A DNA stretch of 64,000 nucleotides, taken from contig JAFQZL010000055.1 of assembly GCA_017405945.1 (NCBI GenBank), positions 124,001 to 188,000 on the forward strand, in the 5' to 3' direction. Below the pieces are notes generated by a model, which saw only the letters and a program-made list of their open reading frames with translations, made no database searches and was not told where the DNA came from. Below are positions 31,464 to 41,201 of the stretch, piece after piece. Position 1 is the first letter of the stretch. Every line of letters begins with the position of its first letter. A program made the translations under genes and the position numbers. This DNA is from Acidaminococcaceae bacterium. Its GTDB lineage: Bacteria; Bacillota; Negativicutes; Acidaminococcales; Acidaminococcaceae.

Positions 31464-32429
31464 ATGGCTAAACTGAGTATTGGCGGGCAGGCGGTCATCG
31501 AAGGCGTGATGATGCGCGGCCCCAAAGATGTGGCGGTGGCAGTCCGCAAGGCGGACGGTACCATTGACGTGGACGTGAAACCGGTCAACAGTATCGCAGA
31601 CCGGTACCCGATTTTAAAAAAGCCGCTGCTCCGGGGCGTGGTGGCCCTGGTGGAATCGCTGGTCATGGGCATGAAGGCCCTCAGCTATTCCGCCCAGGTG
31701 TCCGGCGAGGAAGACGAGCAGATGGATGATAAAGAGATGGTCCTGACCATGGTGACATCCGTGGCCCTGGCTGTCGGTCTTTTTATTGCCGTTCCCACCT
31801 GGTCCATGCGCTTCCTGCAGCAGTGGACCCAAAGCAGCCTGACCCTGAACCTGGCGGAAGGCTTCCTGCGCATGGGCATCTTTCTGGTTTATATCGCCGC
31901 CATATCTTCCATGGAAGATATCCAGCGGGTGTTTAAATACCACGGGGCGGAGCACAAGACGATTTTCACCTATGAGGCGGGCATGCCCCTGACGGTGGAA
32001 AACGTGCGGACTTTTCCCCGGCTGCATCCCCGTTGCGGCACTAACTTCCTGATGATCGTCATGCTCATCAGCATCTTTATTTTTGCCTTTCTGGGCTGGC
32101 CCGGCCTGCTGGAACGGATCCTGTCCCGGATCGTGCTGATGCCGGTGGTGGCGGGCCTCAGTTATGAACTGATCCGCTTTGCGGGGAAGAATAACGACAA
32201 ACCCTGGGTGCACCGGCTGATCCTGCCGGGGCTTCTGCTGCAGAAGCTTACCACCCGGGAACCGGATGACGAGATGATCGAGGTGGCCATCGCTTCCGTA
32301 AAAGCGGTGCTGCCGGAGGAAGAGCTGCAGAAAGTGGAGATGCGGGTGCCGGACGCGATTGCGCTGCAGGCGCCGGCTGTGGCGGAGACGGTTTCGGTGC
32401 CGGTCTCCTGTGAGGAAAAGACATGTTAG
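31464..32429 (+). CDS. DUF1385 membrane protein, YqhQ-like
   Basis: Membrane protein of 321 residues and unknown biochemical role. Family motifs: [14 protein letters not shown] at the N terminus, [32 protein letters not shown] and [13 protein letters not shown] in the middle, and [14 protein letters not shown] before two C-terminal helical segments. Four to five membrane helices. The conserved His/Glu/Cys positions (GAEHK, HPRCG) suggest a metal or enzymatic site, not proved. In many Firmicutes it sits between rpmE and prfA, as here; its last codons overlap prfA by 7 bp, so it is translationally coupled to release factor 1. Confidence 0.92.
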   Translation: MAKLSIGGQAVIEGVMMRGPKDVAVAVRKADGTIDVDVKPVNSIADRYPILKKPLLRGVVALVESLVMGMKALSYSAQVSGEEDEQMDDKEMVLTMVTSVALAVGLFIAVPTWSMRFLQQWTQSSLTLNLAEGFLRMGIFLVYIAAISSMEDIQRVFKYHGAEHKTIFTYEAGMPLTVENVRTFPRLHPRCGTNFLMIVMLISIFIFAFLGWPGLLERILSRIVLMPVVAGLSYELIRFAGKNNDKPWVHRLILPGLLLQKLTTREPDDEMIEVAIASVKAVLPEEELQKVEMRVPDAIALQAPAVAETVSVPVSCEEKTC

Positions 32430-33490
32430 AGAAATTACACGGGGTAGAAGAAAAGTATCTGGATCTGGAGGCGAAGCTGTCCGATCCGGAGGTGGTTTCC
32501 GACCCGAAGGAGTATCAGAAATACGCGAAGGCCCACGCCAAACTGCAGGAAATCGTAACCGTGTACCGGGAGTACAAGGAACAGAAAGCCCTGTACGATG
32601 ACGATATGGCCGTGGCGGAAGAGAACAGCGATCCGGAACTGGCGGAGATGGCCCGGGAAGAAGCGGAATCGTTAAAGCCTGTGCTGGAAGAGTATGAGAA
32701 GAAGCTGACCCTGATGCTGTTGCCCGGGGACCCCAACGATGACAAGGATATCATCCTGGAGATCCGTGCCGGTGCAGGCGGGGAAGAGGCTGCCTTATTT
32801 GCGGAAGTTTTGTTCCGCATGTACACCCGATATGCGGATACCATGGGCTGGTCTGTAGAACTGATGGACGCCAACCCTACGGAGCTGGGCGGCTTCAAGG
32901 AAGTGGTAGCCCAGATTTCCGGCGCCGGGGCTTATGGCCGCATGAAATTTGAAAGCGGCGTGCACCGGGTGCAGCGGGTACCGGAGACGGAATCCCAGGG
33001 GCGGATTCATACTTCTACCTGTACGGTGGCGGTGCTGCCGGTGGCGGAAGAGGTGGACGTGGATATCCGCATGGAGGATATCCGGATCGATACCTACCGG
33101 GCCGGGGGCGCCGGCGGGCAGTATGTCAACAAGACGGAGTCCGCGGTGCGCATGACCCATATCCCCACGGGCATCGTGGCCCAGTGCCAGGACGAAAAGT
33201 CCCAGCTGAAGAACCGTGAAAAATGCCTGCGGGTGCTGCGCTCCCGTATCCTGGAGATGAAACAGCAGGAGCAGCAACAGTCGGAAGCGGCGGAGCGGAA
33301 GAGCCAGGTGGGAACCGGGGACCGCAGCGAGCGGATCCGTACCTATAATTATCCCCAGGGCAGGGTCACCGATCACCGGATCGGCCTGACGCTGCACAAG
33401 CTGGACACCATCGTGAACGGGGATCTGTCTGAGCTGCTGGACGCGCTGGCTACGGCGAGCCAGGCAGAAAAATTACAGCAGGTAAAATGA
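32423..33490 (+). CDS. prfA: Peptide chain release factor 1
   Basis: Recognises UAA and UAG and triggers release of the finished protein. 355 residues; N-terminal coiled-coil domain, then [15 protein letters not shown], the domain with the tripeptide anticodon in the PETESQG region, and the catalytic GGQ loop [21 protein letters not shown] glutamine is the substrate for methylation by PrmC, encoded by the next gene. ATG 32423 overlaps the end of the preceding gene by 7 bp. Confidence 0.96.
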   Translation: MLEKLHGVEEKYLDLEAKLSDPEVVSDPKEYQKYAKAHAKLQEIVTVYREYKEQKALYDDDMAVAEENSDPELAEMAREEAESLKPVLEEYEKKLTLMLLPGDPNDDKDIILEIRAGAGGEEAALFAEVLFRMYTRYADTMGWSVELMDANPTELGGFKEVVAQISGAGAYGRMKFESGVHRVQRVPETESQGRIHTSTCTVAVLPVAEEVDVDIRMEDIRIDTYRAGGAGGQYVNKTESAVRMTHIPTGIVAQCQDEKSQLKNREKCLRVLRSRILEMKQQEQQQSEAAERKSQVGTGDRSERIRTYNYPQGRVTDHRIGLTLHKLDTIVNGDLSELLDALATASQAEKLQQVK

Positions 33491-33556
33491 TTGCCGGATG
33501 AAACGCAGGGCGAAGCAAGTCATAGCAGCATCCTGCGGGCAGAATGGAAGAAAACA

Positions 33557-34687
33557 ATGACAGAACAGGCCGTTTGGACTGTAAATAAAATATTGCAATG
33601 GACACAGCAGTACTTTTCCGGAAAGGGTTTGGAAAATCCACGCCTGGACGCGGAGGTACTGCTTTGTGACGTGTTGGGCTGCCGCCGGATCGACCTGTTC
33701 ATGCGCCTGCAGCAGGAACTGCAGCCGGAAGAACTGAAAAAATACAGGGAATTCGTGCTGCGCAGGGCTGCCTGGGAACCGCTGGCTTATATTATCGGGA
33801 AAAAAACATTTTTGCAGTGGGAGTTTAGCGTTACGCCCGCCGTGCTGATTCCCCGTCCGGAAACGGAACTGCTGGTGGAAAAGCTGGTGCAGTGCTGCAC
33901 GGGAAAGAGTCTGACCCAGCTGGAAAAGGAAGCGTTCTGGCGGAAAAAGGCGGACGAGGCGAAAGCCGCCGCGGAAAAAGCAAAAGCGGTTTCCTCGGAA
34001 AAGCTGCGGGACGAAACGGATCCGGAAAAGGCGGCTGTCTGGCAGCAGGAAGTGGCGGACCGGGAAGCGGTAGCCGTGCAGGCTGCGGAACGGGCCGGCA
34101 TGGCAGATGCTGCAGCCGTGCAGGCAAAAACGGCCGGCAAAGGCCCCGATATTCTGGATATGGGAACCGGCAGCGGGGCGATTCTTCTTTCCTTATTAAA
34201 ATTACTGCCGGAAAGCCGGGGGCTGGCGGTGGATATTTCGCCGGAGGCCCTGGCCGTGGCGAAAGAAAACGCGGCGCTGCTGGATGTGGCAGACCGCGCC
34301 TGGTTCCTGCAGTCGGATATCTGGTCCCGGGTGTCGGCGAAAGCGCAGTTTGACATTGTGGTATCCAATCCGCCTTACATTCCGGCGCAGGTCATCGGTA
34401 CCCTGGCCCGGGATGTGCAGAAAGAACCGCGGCTGGCACTGGATGGAGGAGAAGACGGGTTGAATGCCTACCGTAAGATTGCGGCAGGCCTGCCGCAGCA
34501 CGTGAAACCGGACGGACTGGCTGCCTTTGAAGTGGGCATCGGTCAGGGGAAAGCCGTAGCTGCCCTGTGCCGTGGACAGGGATTTGCGGTGACGGCGGTG
34601 GTGAACGATTATGCCGGCATTGACCGGATGGTCTTTGCCGCTAGGCCGGGCAGTCCCAAAGCGGAATGGGTGAAAAAACTTTTTTGA
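33557..34687 (+). CDS. prmC: Release factor glutamine methyltransferase with a large helical insert
   Basis: Methylates the GGQ glutamine of release factors 1 and 2. N-terminal helical domain (DAEVLLCDVLGCRRIDLF, PLAYIIGKKTFLQWEF), then IPRPETELLVEKLV, SAM-binding DMGTGSGAILLSL and catalytic SNPPYIPA. Typical PrmC is about 280 residues; this one is 376 because roughly 80 residues of Ala/Glu/Lys-rich, probably coiled-coil sequence (about 112-195, DNA about 33890-34140) sit between IPRPET and the SAM motif. The insert is in frame and keeps the base composition of the gene. ATG 33557 is chosen because MTEQAVWTVNK aligns with the family start; an earlier TTG at 33491 would add 22 residues unlike the family. 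Confidence 0.92.
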   Translation: MTEQAVWTVNKILQWTQQYFSGKGLENPRLDAEVLLCDVLGCRRIDLFMRLQQELQPEELKKYREFVLRRAAWEPLAYIIGKKTFLQWEFSVTPAVLIPRPETELLVEKLVQCCTGKSLTQLEKEAFWRKKADEAKAAAEKAKAVSSEKLRDETDPEKAAVWQQEVADREAVAVQAAERAGMADAAAVQAKTAGKGPDILDMGTGSGAILLSLLKLLPESRGLAVDISPEALAVAKENAALLDVADRAWFLQSDIWSRVSAKAQFDIVVSNPPYIPAQVIGTLARDVQKEPRLALDGGEDGLNAYRKIAAGLPQHVKPDGLAAFEVGIGQGKAVAALCRGQGFAVTAVVNDYAGIDRMVFAARPGSPKAEWVKKLF

Positions 34688-34716
34688 TAAATTGGAATGC
34701 GCAGGGGAATAGAGTC

Positions 34717-35823
34717 ATGGAAACAAAGTTCTGGGAAGTAAAAAAGAATCCGGAAGCGGCCATTGCGGAAGCGGCCGGCCTGATCGCGGCGGGAGAGGTA
34801 GTGGCTTTCCCTACGGAAACGGTGTACGGGCTGGGAGCGGACGGCTTAAACGGAACGGCGGTGGCAAAAATATTTGCGGCAAAGGGCCGTCCGGCGGACA
34901 ATCCGCTGATCCTGCATATTGCGGATACAGAACAGATATATCCGTTGACAAGCGGTCTGAACGCGAATGCCCGGGCCCTGATGGATACGTTCTGGCCGGG
35001 ACCGCTGACTATTGTGGTGCCCCGCTCTGAACTGGTACCGGACATTGTGACGGCCGGGCTGGATACGGTGGCGGTCCGGATGCCGTCCCATCCGGTGGCG
35101 GCGGCTCTCATCCGGGCGGCAGGCTGTCCTATCGCGGCGCCCAGCGCCAATGTGTCGGGTAAGCCCAGCCCCACCAACGCACAGGACGTGGCGGACGATA
35201 TGACAGGCAAGGTGGCAGGGATTCTGGACGGCGGCAGTTGCGGCATCGGAGTGGAATCCACGGTTGTAGACACAACATCTCCCGTGCCTACGATTCTGCG
35301 TCCCGGCGGTATTACCCGGGAAATGCTGGAAGAGAGGCTGGGGGCGGTGGAAATCGATCCCGCTCTGAACGGGGATCCGGCCCTGCGTCCCAAAGCACCG
35401 GGGATGAAATACCGGCATTATGCCCCCAAGGCGCCCATGTACCTGTATGAAGGGACACTGGCGGCGCAGCGGCTGACGGAGGCGGTCCTGCGGGCGCAGA
35501 AACAGGGGCTGCATGTCGGGGTCCTGTGTGACGACACGGTGAAAGGACGGCTGGAGGAAAGCCTGCGCCGGGGCCATACCGCGGAGATTTTTTCCTGGGG
35601 GCAGGGAAAAGCGGACCTGGCGGAACACCTGTATGAATTATTGCGTGACTTTGACAGGGTGTCGCCGGAACTGATCATCGCCATGGGCGTGGATGAAAAG
35701 GGCCTGGGCCTGGCGGTGATGAACCGGCTGCGCAAAGCGGCGGGTTACCAGATCCTGCAGGCGGAGGAAGGCAGCATTACCGTAAAAAGCGGCAGCGGTT
35801 TTCCGGAATTTCTGTTCTCATAA
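34717..35823 (+). CDS. Threonylcarbamoyl-AMP synthase, Sua5 type
   Basis: Makes L-threonylcarbamoyladenylate from Thr, bicarbonate and ATP for t6A37 modification of tRNAs. YrdC domain (1-200): VVAFPTETVYGLGADG, FAAKGRPADNPLILHI, FWPGPLTIVV, VAVRMPSHPVA, SANVSGKPSPT, and ESTVVDTTSPVPTILRPGGIT. The C-terminal Sua5 domain (about 230-368) identifies the long Sua5 form rather than the short TsaC/YrdC. APGMKYRHYAPKAP is the linker that covers the active site. ATG 34717 follows CAGGGGAATAG. Immediately after prmC, as in Bacillus (ywlC). Confidence 0.93.
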   Translation: METKFWEVKKNPEAAIAEAAGLIAAGEVVAFPTETVYGLGADGLNGTAVAKIFAAKGRPADNPLILHIADTEQIYPLTSGLNANARALMDTFWPGPLTIVVPRSELVPDIVTAGLDTVAVRMPSHPVAAALIRAAGCPIAAPSANVSGKPSPTNAQDVADDMTGKVAGILDGGSCGIGVESTVVDTTSPVPTILRPGGITREMLEERLGAVEIDPALNGDPALRPKAPGMKYRHYAPKAPMYLYEGTLAAQRLTEAVLRAQKQGLHVGVLCDDTVKGRLEESLRRGHTAEIFSWGQGKADLAEHLYELLRDFDRVSPELIIAMGVDEKGLGLAVMNRLRKAAGYQILQAEEGSITVKSGSGFPEFLFS

Positions 35824-35970
35824 ACAATAAGTGGTACAGTACCTGTTTTTGTGATAAAATAGATTGAATAAGCAAGTCATAAACCGGCAGGCAATGAATA
35901 CGGAACTGCCTGCGGAATAACACACTATCTGGGGATGCCATCGCAAGTAAATCCATGGGAGGCGCGGGAC

Positions 35971-36408
35971 ATGAAACTGGTAATCGGCAGTGATCACGGA
36001 GGAATCCACCTGAAAGAAGTGCTGAAACAGCATCTGGCGGAACGGGGCATTGAGGTGTCGGACGCGGGGACCTATACGGAGGAGTCCTGCGATTATCCGG
36101 ACATTGCGGTAAAAGTCTGCCGGGAGATTACGGACGGCAATGCGGAGCGGGGGATCCTGGTCTGCGGCACCGGCATCGGCATGTCCATGGCGGCCAATAA
36201 AGTCAAAGGAATCCGCGCGGCTCTGTGCGGCGATGTATTTTCCGCCACCATGAGCCGGGAGCATAATAATGCCAATGTCATCTGCCTGGGCGAACGGGTG
36301 CTGGGCCCCGGACTGGCCCTATCCATCCTGGATGCCTGGCTGGATACGGAATTTGCCGGCGGGCGCCATGAACGCCGGGTGAACAAGATTATGGCGGTTG
36401 AGGAATAA
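35971..36408 (+). CDS. rpiB: Ribose-5-phosphate isomerase B
   Basis: Interconverts ribose-5-phosphate and ribulose-5-phosphate. 145 residues of the RpiB/LacAB family: IGSDHGGIHLKEVLKQHL, YPDIAVKVCREI with the active-site region, CGTGIGMSMAANKVKGIRAAL (catalytic Cys in VCGTGIG) and SREHNNANVICLGERVLGP. ATG 35971 has GGGAGGCGCGG upstream; an in-frame ATG at 35935 adds 12 foreign residues. Works with gnd at 7.8 kb and prs at 28 kb to supply ribose phosphate. The next gene follows without a gap. Confidence 0.95.
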   Translation: MKLVIGSDHGGIHLKEVLKQHLAERGIEVSDAGTYTEESCDYPDIAVKVCREITDGNAERGILVCGTGIGMSMAANKVKGIRAALCGDVFSATMSREHNNANVICLGERVLGPGLALSILDAWLDTEFAGGRHERRVNKIMAVEE

Positions 36409-36411
36409 ATG

Positions 36412-36954
36412 ATGGAGTTAGCACAGGTTGCGGCCGCGGTTACTGCGGCTGCGGAAGAACTGATCACGGCGGCGCAGCCGAAACCGGGACGGATCTTTGT
36501 CCTGGGCTGCAGTACCAGTGAGGTGCTGGGGTCTAAAATCGGTACAGCCCGTTCGCCGGAAACGGCGGAAGCCATTATTAAGGCTCTGCTGGCTGTGACC
36601 CGTACCCACGGGCTGTATCTGGCGGTCCAGTGCTGTGAACACCTGAACCGGGCGCTGGTGGTGGAAGAGGTGGCGATGGATGCTTTCGGCCTAACCCAGG
36701 TCACGGTGCATCCCGTGCCGGAAGCCGGCGGCAGCGCGGCCAGCCGGGCGTATGAACTGTTTGATCATCCGGTGGTGGTGGAAACAGTGACGGCGGATTT
36801 AGGCATGGATATCGGACAGACGCTGATCGGCATGCATCTGAAACGGGTGGCGGTGCCGGTACGTCTGCAGGTGAAAACTGTCGGGGAAGCAGTACTGACG
36901 GCGGCCCGGACACGTCCGCCCCTGATCGGGGGAGAGAGAGCAAAGTATTTTTAA
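36412..36954 (+). CDS. UPF0340 / TIGR01440 family protein (YwlG)
   Basis: Conserved Firmicutes protein of about 180 residues with unknown function. Typical segments: GRIFVLGCSTSEVLGSKIG, LAVQCCEHLNRALVVEEV, and VTVHPVPEAGGSAAS; the C terminus contains HLKRVAVPVRLQVK. The conserved Cys-Cys-Glu-His (QCCEHLNRA) hints at a metal or redox centre, unproved. Two adjacent ATG codons (36409, 36412); the second has the better distance to GAGGA. In Bacillus its neighbours are rpiB (ywlF) and glyA-upp; here glyA is missing and upp follows directly. Confidence 0.9.
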   Translation: MELAQVAAAVTAAAEELITAAQPKPGRIFVLGCSTSEVLGSKIGTARSPETAEAIIKALLAVTRTHGLYLAVQCCEHLNRALVVEEVAMDAFGLTQVTVHPVPEAGGSAASRAYELFDHPVVVETVTADLGMDIGQTLIGMHLKRVAVPVRLQVKTVGEAVLTAARTRPPLIGGERAKYF

Positions 36955-36986
36955 CATATATTAATTACATGAAAGGAGCCTTACCC

Positions 36987-37607
36987 ATGAACGTACATGT
37001 AGTAGATCATCCGCTGATTGCCCATAAACTGACCATGATGCGGGACAAGACCTGTAACAGCAAGAATTTCCGTGAACTGCTGGGCGAAATTGCCTCCCTG
37101 ATGACTTACGATGTGACTAAGAACTGGGAAACGGAACCCTTTGAAATCGAGACGCCGCTGGAAAAGATGACGGGAACCCGCCTGAAAGGGGAAGTGACCG
37201 TGATTCCGATCCTGCGCGCGGGGCTGGGGCTCCTGAACGGCGTGCTGGCCATGATCCCCCATGCCCATGTAGGGCATATCGGCCTGTACCGCGATCCGGA
37301 AACCCATAAGCCGGTGGAATATTACTGCGGCCTGCCCAAGCAGTTGGACGCGAAATGCATAGTGGTGGACCCCATGCTGGCCACCGGCGGTTCCGCGGCG
37401 GCGGCAATTACCATGTTAAAGGAAAAAGGCCTGCATAATATCTGCCTCATGGTGCTGGTAGCGGCGCCGGAAGGCATCAAAGTCATCAACGAAGCGCATC
37501 CGGACGTGGAAATCTACACGGCCGCCATCGACCGTGAGCTGAATGAAAAAGCCTATATCCTTCCCGGTCTGGGAGATGCGGGCGACCGGGTATTCGGCAC
37601 GCTGTAA
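36987..37607 (+). CDS. upp: Uracil phosphoribosyltransferase
   Basis: Salvages uracil: uracil + PRPP to UMP. 206 residues; VDHPLIAHKLTMMRD start, LRAGLGLLNGVLAMIPHA (phosphate/uracil-contact region), VVDPMLATGGSAAAA is the PRPP-binding loop, and the C terminus AAIDRELNEKAYILPGLGDAGDRVFGT is the uracil-binding tail. ATG 36987 is chosen because GAAAGGAGCC is 9 bp upstream. PRPP comes from prs. The 126-bp gap to the next gene contains no clear terminator. Confidence 0.96.
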   Translation: MNVHVVDHPLIAHKLTMMRDKTCNSKNFRELLGEIASLMTYDVTKNWETEPFEIETPLEKMTGTRLKGEVTVIPILRAGLGLLNGVLAMIPHAHVGHIGLYRDPETHKPVEYYCGLPKQLDAKCIVVDPMLATGGSAAAAITMLKEKGLHNICLMVLVAAPEGIKVINEAHPDVEIYTAAIDRELNEKAYILPGLGDAGDRVFGTL

Positions 37608-37733
37608 ACAGATACCGGCCTGTGGGGACGGCAAACGGATTCTTTGGCCGGCGTGGTTTTGCGGGAATTTTAAGGCCGGCTGGCGTCGCGTTTTGCGCAG
37701 TTGTCTCACAGGCGGAGAATTAAGAGGATTATA

Positions 37734-38204
37734 ATGAGCAACAATAGTGAAGTAAGGCCGGACTGGGACCATTATTTTATGGAGATCGCCCAGGTGGTCA
37801 GCAAACGTTCCACCTGCCTGCGCCGCAGCGTAGGCGCGGTCATCGTGAAAAACAAACAGATTCTCGCTACCGGTTACAATGGCACTCCCAAGGGAATGCC
37901 CCACTGCGGGGAAGTGGGGTGCCTGCGGGAGCAGCTGCATGTGCCTTCGGGCAAGAACCATGAACTGTGCCGGGGGATCCATGCGGAGCAGAACGCGGTA
38001 GTGCAGGCTGCGGTCCATGGCGTTTCGGTAGAAGGCGGTACCCTGTACTGCACGAACCAGCCCTGTGTCGTATGTACGAAGATTCTGATCAACGCGGGCA
38101 TTGAACGGATCGTGTTTAAAGATCCTTACCCCGACAAGCTGGCGGAGGAGATGCTGGCAGGTTCCGGGATCCGGGTGGAAGTGCTGGACGCGGAACAAAA
38201 ATAG
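37734..38204 (+). CDS. Deoxycytidylate (dCMP) deaminase, ComEB-like
   Basis: Zinc enzyme converting dCMP to dUMP, a precursor of dTMP. 156 residues of the cytidine/deoxycytidylate deaminase fold. Zinc and catalytic residues: [14 protein letters not shown] (His, Glu) and [16 protein letters not shown] (two Cys). A second Cys/His-rich stretch, [13 protein letters not shown], is the additional zinc site seen in ComEB-type enzymes. ATG 37734 follows GAGGATTATA; the alternative start at 37701 adds 11 residues unlike the family. A UMP/TMP salvage neighbour to upp. Confidence 0.92.
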   Translation: MSNNSEVRPDWDHYFMEIAQVVSKRSTCLRRSVGAVIVKNKQILATGYNGTPKGMPHCGEVGCLREQLHVPSGKNHELCRGIHAEQNAVVQAAVHGVSVEGGTLYCTNQPCVVCTKILINAGIERIVFKDPYPDKLAEEMLAGSGIRVEVLDAEQK

Positions 38205-38219
38205 GAAGAGGTCTGTTGT

Positions 38220-39224
38220 TTGTATATTTTAGCTTTTGTCATTGCCCTGCTGGCCAGTTTTCTGTTGACACCCTATGTTAAAAAGCTGGCTTTTGCCATC
38301 GGGGCAGTGGATAAACCGGATAAAAGAAAAGTGCATACCCATATCATGCCCAGGCTGGGGGGGCTGGCCATTTTTCTGGCCTGTGTCCTTGCAGTTGTCT
38401 GCAGTCTGCCCATTACACGGGATCTGATGGGAATCCTGCTGGGCGGCGCCTGGATTGTAATCGTGGGCATTCTGGACGACAAGTATTCCCTGCCTGCCAA
38501 AGTGAAGCTGCTGGGACAGATTCTGGCTGCCTGTATCCTGGTGGCCTTTGATATCAGGATCGAGTGGCTGAACAATCCCCTGGGCGGTTACTTCTATCTG
38601 GAATATCTGTCGGTACCCTTTACGATTTTCTGGGTCATCAGCTTTATTAACGTGGTCAACCTGATCGACGGGCTGGACGGACTGGCTGCCGGCGTGTCCG
38701 GCATCGCTTCCATTACCATCATCCTGGTGGCGGTGCATCAGGGATATTACCCCGTGGCGACTCTGACGGCGGCGCTGGCCGGGGGTATTTTTGGTTTTAT
38801 CCATTACAATTTTAATCCGGCCACCATCTTTATGGGGGATACGGGCAGCATGTTCATCGGCTATATGCTGGCGGCGATCGCGATTTTAGGCGCGGTGAAG
38901 ACTGCGGCTACCATCGCGCTGATCGTGCCGGCTGTTGCCCTGGGACTGCCGATTATGGACACGGCCTTTGCCATTTTGCGCCGTTACAGCAACGGCAAGC
39001 CGATCTTCCAGCCGGACAAGGGGCATCTGCACCACCGGCTGCTGGCGCTGGGACTGACCCAGAAACAGGCGGTGTTGCTGATGTATGCTATCAGCATCAT
39101 CCTGAGCCTGGGGGCCTTTGTGCTGGCCATGGCCAATGTGTATGTTGCGGCTGCGGTGATCGTTGTGATTGTGATCGCGGTGGCTTTGGGCGCGAAGAAG
39201 ATAGGGATTTTGCGGAACCCCTGA
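38220..39224 (+). CDS. Undecaprenyl-phosphate N-acetylglucosaminyl-1-phosphate transferase (WecA/TagO)
   Basis: Attaches GlcNAc-1-P (or related sugar-P) from its UDP donor to undecaprenyl phosphate, starting O-antigen, teichoic-acid-like or enterobacterial-common-antigen-like polymers. 334 residues, about ten membrane helices. Motifs of the MraY/WecA superfamily: DKPDKRKVHTHIMPRLGGLAIF, GILDDKYSLPAK, NLIDGLDGLAAG (catalytic Asp pair region), FNPATIFMGDTGSMFIGY and DKGHLHHRLLALG. Start is TTG 38220 with GAGG 8 bp upstream; MYILAFVIALL then begins the first helix. The next gene supplies UDP-ManNAc, so a common polymer pathway is likely. Confidence 0.9.
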   Translation: MYILAFVIALLASFLLTPYVKKLAFAIGAVDKPDKRKVHTHIMPRLGGLAIFLACVLAVVCSLPITRDLMGILLGGAWIVIVGILDDKYSLPAKVKLLGQILAACILVAFDIRIEWLNNPLGGYFYLEYLSVPFTIFWVISFINVVNLIDGLDGLAAGVSGIASITIILVAVHQGYYPVATLTAALAGGIFGFIHYNFNPATIFMGDTGSMFIGYMLAAIAILGAVKTAATIALIVPAVALGLPIMDTAFAILRRYSNGKPIFQPDKGHLHHRLLALGLTQKQAVLLMYAISIILSLGAFVLAMANVYVAAAVIVVIVIAVALGAKKIGILRNP

Positions 39225-39328
39225 GGGGAAATGTTATATTTTAATAGTATGCAATAAGCGAACAAATAATACGCGGACCGGAAGCAGGCAGGACCTGTGA
39301 AACGAAACGTGGGGGAGGAAGCACGGCT

Positions 39329-40486
39329 TTGAAGAGACTGAGAATCATGACAGTATTCGGCACCCGGCCGGAAGCCATCAAAATGTGTCCGCTGGTGCTG
39401 GAGATGCGGAAATATACGGATTATATCGAACCCGTTGTGGCGGTCACAGCCCAGCACCGGGAGATGCTGGACCAGGTGCTGCGCCTGTTTGCGGTAGAGC
39501 CTGATTACGATCTGAACATCATGACCAGCGGGCAGACCCTGTACGATATTACGGTGAAGGCGCTGCTGGGGCTGAAAGAGGTCATTGCCAAAGCGCAGCC
39601 GGACCTGATTCTGGTTCACGGCGATACCACTACGACCTTTGCGGGTTCCCTGGCGGCCTATTACGCCCAGATTGAACTGGGGCATGTGGAGGCAGGCCTG
39701 CGTACCGGCAACAAGTTTTCTCCCTATCCGGAAGAGATGAACCGGAAACTGACCGGTTCCCTGGCGGATTTCCATTTCGCGCCCACGGCGGTAAGCCGGG
39801 AGAACCTGTTAAGGGAAAATGTGCCGGAGAACCATATTTTTGTAACGGGAAATACGGTCATTGACGCGCTGAATACCACGGTGCAGAAGGATTTTGTGTT
39901 CGACGATCCGGTTATTATGCAGGCGCTGGCCAGCGGCAAACGCCTGATCCTCATGACTACCCACCGGCGGGAGAACCTGGGGGAACCCATGCGGCAGGTG
40001 TACCGGGCGCTGAAAACAACACTGGAACTGCATCCGGACGCGGCGGCCATCTTCCCCGTTCATAAAAATCCCAAAGTGCGGGAAGTGGTGCAGGCGGAAC
40101 TGGCGGGTACCGACAGGGTGTACCTGACGGAACCCATGGACTACGAACCTTTTGCCAACCTGATGAACCATGCGGATATCGTCCTCACGGACAGCGGCGG
40201 CATCCAGGAAGAGGCGCCGGCGTTAGGCAAACCCGTGCTGGTGCTGCGGGATACCACGGAGCGTCCGGAAGCGGTGACGGCGGGTACGGTCCGTCTGACG
40301 GGCACCGGGTATGACGTGGTGAAGGAAGAAACCTGCCGGCTGCTGGAAGATGCGGCCTATTACCGTTCCATGGCGGAAGCGGTGAACCCCTACGGGGACG
40401 GCCATGCCTGTGAACGGATCGTGCGGGCTGTCCTGTCGGCGAAAGGCTATCCTGTGGCGCCCCCGGAGGAATTTAAAGGGTGCTGA
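39329..40486 (+). CDS. wecB: UDP-N-acetylglucosamine 2-epimerase (non-hydrolysing)
   Basis: Converts UDP-GlcNAc to UDP-ManNAc for surface polysaccharide. 385 residues, GT-B-like fold. Motifs: VFGTRPEAIKMCPLVLEM, TAQHREMLDQVL, HGDTTTTFAGSLAAYY, GHVEAGLRTGNKFSPYPEEMNR, TTHRRENLG, LTDSGGIQEEAPALGKPVLVLRDTTERPEA split over the C-terminal half. The start is TTG 39329, preceded by GGGGGAGGAAG; the next ATG (39347) would remove the first beta strand. Same order (tagO-mnaA before atpI) as in Bacillus. A fragment of the GAAACACTGATT repeat family follows at 40490. Confidence 0.95.
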   Translation: MKRLRIMTVFGTRPEAIKMCPLVLEMRKYTDYIEPVVAVTAQHREMLDQVLRLFAVEPDYDLNIMTSGQTLYDITVKALLGLKEVIAKAQPDLILVHGDTTTTFAGSLAAYYAQIELGHVEAGLRTGNKFSPYPEEMNRKLTGSLADFHFAPTAVSRENLLRENVPENHIFVTGNTVIDALNTTVQKDFVFDDPVIMQALASGKRLILMTTHRRENLGEPMRQVYRALKTTLELHPDAAAIFPVHKNPKVREVVQAELAGTDRVYLTEPMDYEPFANLMNHADIVLTDSGGIQEEAPALGKPVLVLRDTTERPEAVTAGTVRLTGTGYDVVKEETCRLLEDAAYYRSMAEAVNPYGDGHACERIVRAVLSAKGYPVAPPEEFKGC

Positions 40487-40630
40487 TTTAAGGAAACGCT
40501 GATTAATGCGTGATACGGTGACCGCCGCCTTTTTATGACCTGTCATAACTAAGAAGAGAACGGCTTGTGAAAACCGTTGCGCAAGTTTTTCCGGTCAAGG
40601 TAAAAAATTTACACATTTTTCAAAAAGGTG

Positions 40631-40659
40631 TTGGCAAAATGCCGATTTTATTGTAAAAT
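40631..40659 (+). promoter_or_regulatory. ATP synthase operon promoter
   Basis: TTGGCA (40631-40636), 17-bp spacer, TAAAAT (40654-40659), 110 bp upstream of atpI. The 283-bp gap before it also contains repeat fragment 40490-40512. Confidence 0.75.
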
Positions 40660-40769
40660 ACAGTTGATTTATAGGTTGTATTTTGGGTTGAAGTATGCCC
40701 CGGGGACGCGATTGTGTTTGAATGATATATAACCGTCATAGGGGTATGCTCCCGCGCACAAGGAGCAAC

Positions 40770-41177
40770 ATGTTCAGCTTTCAGGGAATGGACAAACGCG
40801 AGATCGTCGTGGCGCTGGCCGGACTTTATAAGCGCCAGGTTTATGCAGCGGCGGCGGTGATTGTGGGTGTCGCCCTGCTGTTGAAATCTGCGCTGACAGG
40901 GGTCGGCTGCGGTATTGTCTGGAGCCTGCTGGACACACTGCTGCTTGTGATAAGCATTTTAAAGGGCTTCAACAGGATGTCAGAGGGGGAACTCAGGTTC
41001 CGGGTGTTTATGAATTTTGTGAAACGCCTTGCTCTGGCGCTTGTTATGCTGTACCTGGCTATCAGGTATAATGCCGGTATCGTTTGGATGCTCATCGTTT
41101 TTACGCTGATGCATCTCGCGCTGGTAGTAAATTTGTTAATTTTCACGGGCCGGAAGGAGCAGAAGAAGGTAAGCTGA
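40770..41177 (+). CDS. atpI: ATP synthase subunit I-like membrane protein
   Basis: 135 residues, four predicted membrane helices, at the head of the atp operon. AtpI proteins help c-ring assembly or Mg uptake; sequence is weakly conserved, so the assignment depends on position and topology. ATG 40770 is chosen because CAAGGAGCAAC precedes it; the earlier ATG 40722 would give an extra Arg-rich leader. The stop is 24 bp before atpB. Confidence 0.8.
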   Translation: MFSFQGMDKREIVVALAGLYKRQVYAAAAVIVGVALLLKSALTGVGCGIVWSLLDTLLLVISILKGFNRMSEGELRFRVFMNFVKRLALALVMLYLAIRYNAGIVWMLIVFTLMHLALVVNLLIFTGRKEQKKVS

Positions 41178-41201
41178 GGGCCGTGAGGAAAGGAGAATAA
41201 T

